From: JAPPLB01 sp965204095
GTDB lineage: Bacteria > Acidobacteriota > Terriglobia > Bryobacterales > UBA6623
Length of the DNA stretch: 64,000 nucleotides
Assembly (NCBI GenBank): GCA_965204095.1
Contig: OZ241991.1
Span: 4,712,001 to 4,776,000, forward strand
Direction: 5' to 3'
Numbering within the stretch: position 1 is the first letter of the stretch; every line of letters begins with the position of its first letter. Positions 61,203 to 64,000 of this stretch are shown here, one piece after another. A program made the position numbers and the translations under genes. The notes beneath the pieces are model-generated. The model had not been told where the DNA came from and made no database searches. It saw nothing but the letters and a program-made list of their open reading frames with translations.

Positions 61203-61414
61203 GGTCGGGTTGTTTTTACTCTGCGGGAAACGCGGCGTGGTGGATCTCGGGAGCCTCGCGGGGCGCTGGAGCAGACCGAATTATACTCGACATCACGGTC
61301 AGGGTTACGAACAGAGCCGGAACCGGAAAACCTTCGCAACCGGCGAGACCGCGGGATGTTTGCGAATGTCGCGGGCGCCGGCTCAGGCATGATCCGGGAA
61401 AAGAGAAGATCTCG

Positions 61415-62980
61415 TCAGGTTCCGAACGGGAATACGAGTGATCCCAGCAGGTAGACCAGCGCCGGCGCCAGGATGACGCCAATGACGTCCATGACAATGC
61501 CCACCCGGAACATCTGTGGAATCGTGAGCCAGCCGCTGCCGAACACGATGGCGTTGGGCGGGGTGGCTACGGGAAGCATGAAAGCGAACGAGCACACGAT
61601 CGACGCCGGGATCAACAACAGGTAGGGGTGGACGCCGATCTGCAATGCGGTCTCGGCGATGATCGGCGAAATCATCAGGACGGTGGCGATGTTCGACGTC
61701 GTTTCTGTCAGTGACGTGGCGATCACGCAGATCAGAGGAACCAGCAGCCAAATCGGCATGCCTTCCAGCAAGGACATTTTTGAGCCGATCCAGTGGGCGA
61801 GTTCCGACTCCTGAATACCGGCGGCAAGGGCGAAGCCCCCGCCAAGCAGCAGCACGATGCTCCACGGAATGCCCTTTTGAATCGTTTGCCAATCCATGAC
61901 GAAGTGCTCGCGGCGGCCTTTCCACTCGATGCCTCCGGAAAGGTTGAGAGGAAGCAGGCAAAGGAGGATGCCCATCACCATGGCGACCGTTGCGTCATGG
62001 ATATCGGAAGGCGCCTCGAAGATGATCGACCAACCGGGCAGCGTGAAGCCGCCGAGTTCGATCGGCCTGCGGAAAATCCACAGAAAGGCGGTCAGAGACG
62101 ACGCGCCAAGGACAACCTTTTCGGGGTCGGTCATCGGACCCATCTTGCGCAGTTCGCCTTGGATCACGTCCTGGCTGCCCATGAAGCGGATTCTGCTGAG
62201 CGGGATGGTGCCTCCAAAGCGACACAGGTAGGCCCACATGATCGGGACGAAGACGACGACCAGGGGAATACAGACGAGGCTCCAGTCCAGGAAGCCGATC
62301 GGTGGCTGGTCAGGAAAGCGCGTCTGGGCGAAACCGAGGAAAGCGACTGTTGTCGGCGAGCCGATGATGGTTCCGAGACCTCCTACACTGGCCGAATATG
62401 CGATGCCGAGCAGGAGCATGACCCCGAAGGTTCGCTGAACTCGCACCGGCGTGTCGGGGCCGCGTTTGCCTTCGACTTCCGCCATTTCAGCGAGTTGATT
62501 GACGACGGCCATGGCGATCGGAAGCATCATCATCGTCGTAGCGGTGTTCGAAATCCACATCGAAAGAAAAGCCGTGGCGATCATGAAGCCGAGCATCAGC
62601 CGCGCCGGCCGCGTGCCGACCGTGGCGATGGTTTCGAGCGCGATTCGGCGATGCAGGTTCCACTTCTCCATGGCCAGGGCGAGGATGAAGCCGCCGATGA
62701 AGAGGAAGATGATGTGGTTGGCGTAGTTCGGAGCCACCTTGCTGCTCGGCATGATGCCCAGCAGCGGAAGCAACGGGATCGGCAAAAGGGCGGTGACGGC
62801 GATGTGCGTCGCCTCGGTAATCCACCAGGTCGCCATCAGGACGGCCACGGCGCCCATCTTCTTGCCCATGGGCGTGAGGCCGTCCGGTGTGGGGAGTAGC
62901 AGGATCCCGAAAAAGAGAACCAGGCCCAGGATGAGCCCGATGCGATTTCGCATGCCGTATTCTTCGGTGACGGCAGTCAT
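61415..62980 (-). CDS. SLC13/DASS family anion:sodium symporter
   Basis: 521 residues from ATG 62980 (MTAVTEEYGMRN). DASS features: WWITEATHIAVTALLPIPL near the first helices, and SNTATTMMMLPIAMAV and TETTSNIATVLMISPII, the paired SNT motifs that bind sodium and substrate. Eleven helices are predicted. Likely imports C4-dicarboxylates, sulfate or related anions. Confidence 0.93.
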   Translation of the reverse strand: MTAVTEEYGMRNRIGLILGLVLFFGILLLPTPDGLTPMGKKMGAVAVLMATWWITEATHIAVTALLPIPLLPLLGIMPSSKVAPNYANHIIFLFIGGFILALAMEKWNLHRRIALETIATVGTRPARLMLGFMIATAFLSMWISNTATTMMMLPIAMAVVNQLAEMAEVEGKRGPDTPVRVQRTFGVMLLLGIAYSASVGGLGTIIGSPTTVAFLGFAQTRFPDQPPIGFLDWSLVCIPLVVVFVPIMWAYLCRFGGTIPLSRIRFMGSQDVIQGELRKMGPMTDPEKVVLGASSLTAFLWIFRRPIELGGFTLPGWSIIFEAPSDIHDATVAMVMGILLCLLPLNLSGGIEWKGRREHFVMDWQTIQKGIPWSIVLLLGGGFALAAGIQESELAHWIGSKMSLLEGMPIWLLVPLICVIATSLTETTSNIATVLMISPIIAETALQIGVHPYLLLIPASIVCSFAFMLPVATPPNAIVFGSGWLTIPQMFRVGIVMDVIGVILAPALVYLLGSLVFPFGT

Positions 62981-63330
62981 GGACGAACCCTGGCCCACTT
63001 TGTGCAACAGGTGGCGAGAAGCACGAGAGGGAGAAACGAGAGCCGAAACTCACCACCGTAACACGCCGCCGGACGCCGAAGAAACGTTGCTGAGCCGGCC
63101 GGGATCCGACATCCAGCCCTTCAGGATTCCGGAATGTCGGTCGCCGGCACAGCCGCCGCGTCCTCTGCGCCTGCGGGCGCGCGGTGTGCTTCCTGTGTGA
63201 GGAAAGCGATGACTGCGAGCAGCGTCGCCAGGACTATAATCGTTGCTGGATGTACCGCGATGCAGATCGGCAAGGTCTGATCGATCAGCGAAACTGAGGT
63301 ACAATCAAGAGCTTCTGTTGGAGAAGGACT
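62981..63330. other. Intergenic with possible promoter of the radical SAM gene
   Basis: TATAAT at 63235-63240 could serve the plus-strand gene at 63331 (leader of about 85 bases). On the minus strand 63121-63273 a TTG-started frame of about 50 codons has one hydrophobic segment (ATIIVLATLLAVIAFL) and a Pro/Ala/Asp tail; support for it as a gene is poor. Confidence 0.35.
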
Positions 63331-64000
63331 ATGGGTTACGATTCGCGCGGGGTGAAGTTTGTCCTCACGGCGCCGGATACCGAGAGCACTGAACAGGCCT
63401 TCAGCCCCTGGAAGCAGATGATCTACGCCTCGGCTCCGGCTCGCTTTGTGCCGCGGTACATGTACAAGAACAAGTTCGAGCAGCCCAGGTACCCGGACGG
63501 CACGGCGGTCGTGATGCCATACGGAGTCCGGGTCATCGAAGAGATTCTCCTGCAGCACTACTCCCCCGACGACGTTGCCGTCTGCCATCCCGACGACCTG
63601 GACCGCTTCGTCGGCCCCAAGACCGTCGCCGTCGGCGTCGGCGCCCACAACCCCATCGGCACGGCCTTTTCGACCGGGGTGTACAGCAACATTTTCGGCA
63701 GTTCCGCGCGGCCGGTGAACGCGGCTGAAAGCGAGCGCGTCTACAAGCATCCTGCGCTGCGCAAGTATCGCCCGAAGGTCATCGTCGGCGGCGCGGGCGC
63801 TTGGCAGATTCCCAAGACCGGTTCGATGGAACGGCTCGGTGTCGATTGCATCATCAACGGACGCTGTGAAGGCGTGGCCCTTGGGTTGTTCCAGAAGGCC
63901 GAAGCCGGCGAGGAGCTTCCACCGATCGTCAACGCTCCCGAGCCCACCGTCGAGCAATTGGTAGTCCCTGGGAAACGTTCGACCTACGGCATCGTCGAGA
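63331..64000 (+). CDS. B12-binding/radical SAM protein, N-terminal part (3' end outside window)
   Basis: ATG 63331 follows GGAGAAGG at 5 bases, and the frame is open to the window end (223 codons). It reads MGYDSRGVKFVLTAPDTES, FSPWKQMIYASAPARFVPR, GTAVVMPYGVRVIEEILLQH, VAVCHPDDLDRFVGPKT and VGVGAHNPIG. This N-terminal pattern precedes a B12-binding-like domain (VIVGGAGAWQ) in a family of uncharacterised radical SAM proteins. The CxxxCxxC cluster motif would lie downstream of the window. Function unknown. Confidence 0.75.
   Translation, partial: MGYDSRGVKFVLTAPDTESTEQAFSPWKQMIYASAPARFVPRYMYKNKFEQPRYPDGTAVVMPYGVRVIEEILLQHYSPDDVAVCHPDDLDRFVGPKTVAVGVGAHNPIGTAFSTGVYSNIFGSSARPVNAAESERVYKHPALRKYRPKVIVGGAGAWQIPKTGSMERLGVDCIINGRCEGVALGLFQKAEAGEELPPIVNAPEPTVEQLVVPGKRSTYGIVE

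Noticed and set aside
60090..61454. A 454-codon plus-strand frame opposite the MFS gene
   Set aside because: Shadow of the minus-strand transporter, which shows twelve helices and MFS motifs.
63121..63957. A 278-codon minus-strand frame opposite the radical SAM gene
   Set aside because: Shadow; the plus-strand frame has a good ribosome site and a recognisable N-terminal pattern.

Overview
The window reads as a chromosomal segment of a high-GC Gram-negative bacterium, most likely an Acidobacteriota (Bryobacterales/Vicinamibacteria-like). Supporting traits are a carboxypeptidase-regulatory TonB-type outer membrane protein, paired DUF1552/DUF1592 and DUF1549/DUF1553 haem proteins with Tat or Sec signals, a redoxin lipoprotein next to a cytochrome/copper/TPR protein, a DUF58/BatA/VWA operon and a divergent Hfq. 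The large secreted leucine-rich-repeat metalloprotease and trypsin-like protease would suit a host-associated or polymer-degrading life style. Taxonomy and life style are inferences.

Layout. 1-7.5 kb: an LRR/Calx-beta/metalloprotease gene running off the left edge, then a trypsin with a duplicated C-terminal domain. 7.7-16.6 kb: tRNA-Glu, a CmoB-like methyltransferase, a small membrane protein, a Wzt-type ABC ATPase, the DUF1552/DUF1592 pair and a repeat-filled island with a Mu gp27 remnant. 16.7-22.1 kb: DUF58, BatA-like and VWA operon without an adjacent moxR. 22.2-33.7 kb: ECF sigma/anti-sigma/Spy-like operon, CehA/McbA metallohydrolase, DUF1080 protein, sugar isomerase, redoxin, cytochrome/copper/TPR protein, TonB-type receptor. 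34-38.5 kb: four-gene MacB/LolCDE-like exporter operon. 38.5-40.2 kb: a second repeat island. 40.3-54.5 kb: YjbQ, a HEDFH lipoprotein, Uma2, DUF1549/LamG/DUF1553, HigBA, Kef-type antiporter, beta-helix protein, sodium:solute symporter operon, GT39. 54.9-60 kb: peptidyl-prolyl isomerase, YggS, tmk-holB and hfq, interleaved with copies of one inverted-repeat element. 60-64 kb: MFS and DASS transporters and the start of a B12/radical SAM protein.

The most unusual content is intergenic. (1) A roughly 185-bp element with about 17-20-bp terminal inverted repeats occurs in six full or diverged copies plus several fragments. Its arms show matched changes between copies, and its CTAG/CTAA border supplies the TAG stop of three neighbouring genes. 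(2) Tandem heptamers with a two-base variable prefix and a TCGTG core recur in many arrays, beside decamer arrays of similar build. (3) A hairpin family with core ACTGAAGGGCTTCAGT occurs six times. (4) At least six genes have a TATAAT-like box only 6-7 bp before the start codon favoured by homology, which points to leaderless mRNAs. No CRISPR array, integrase or complete transposase was found.
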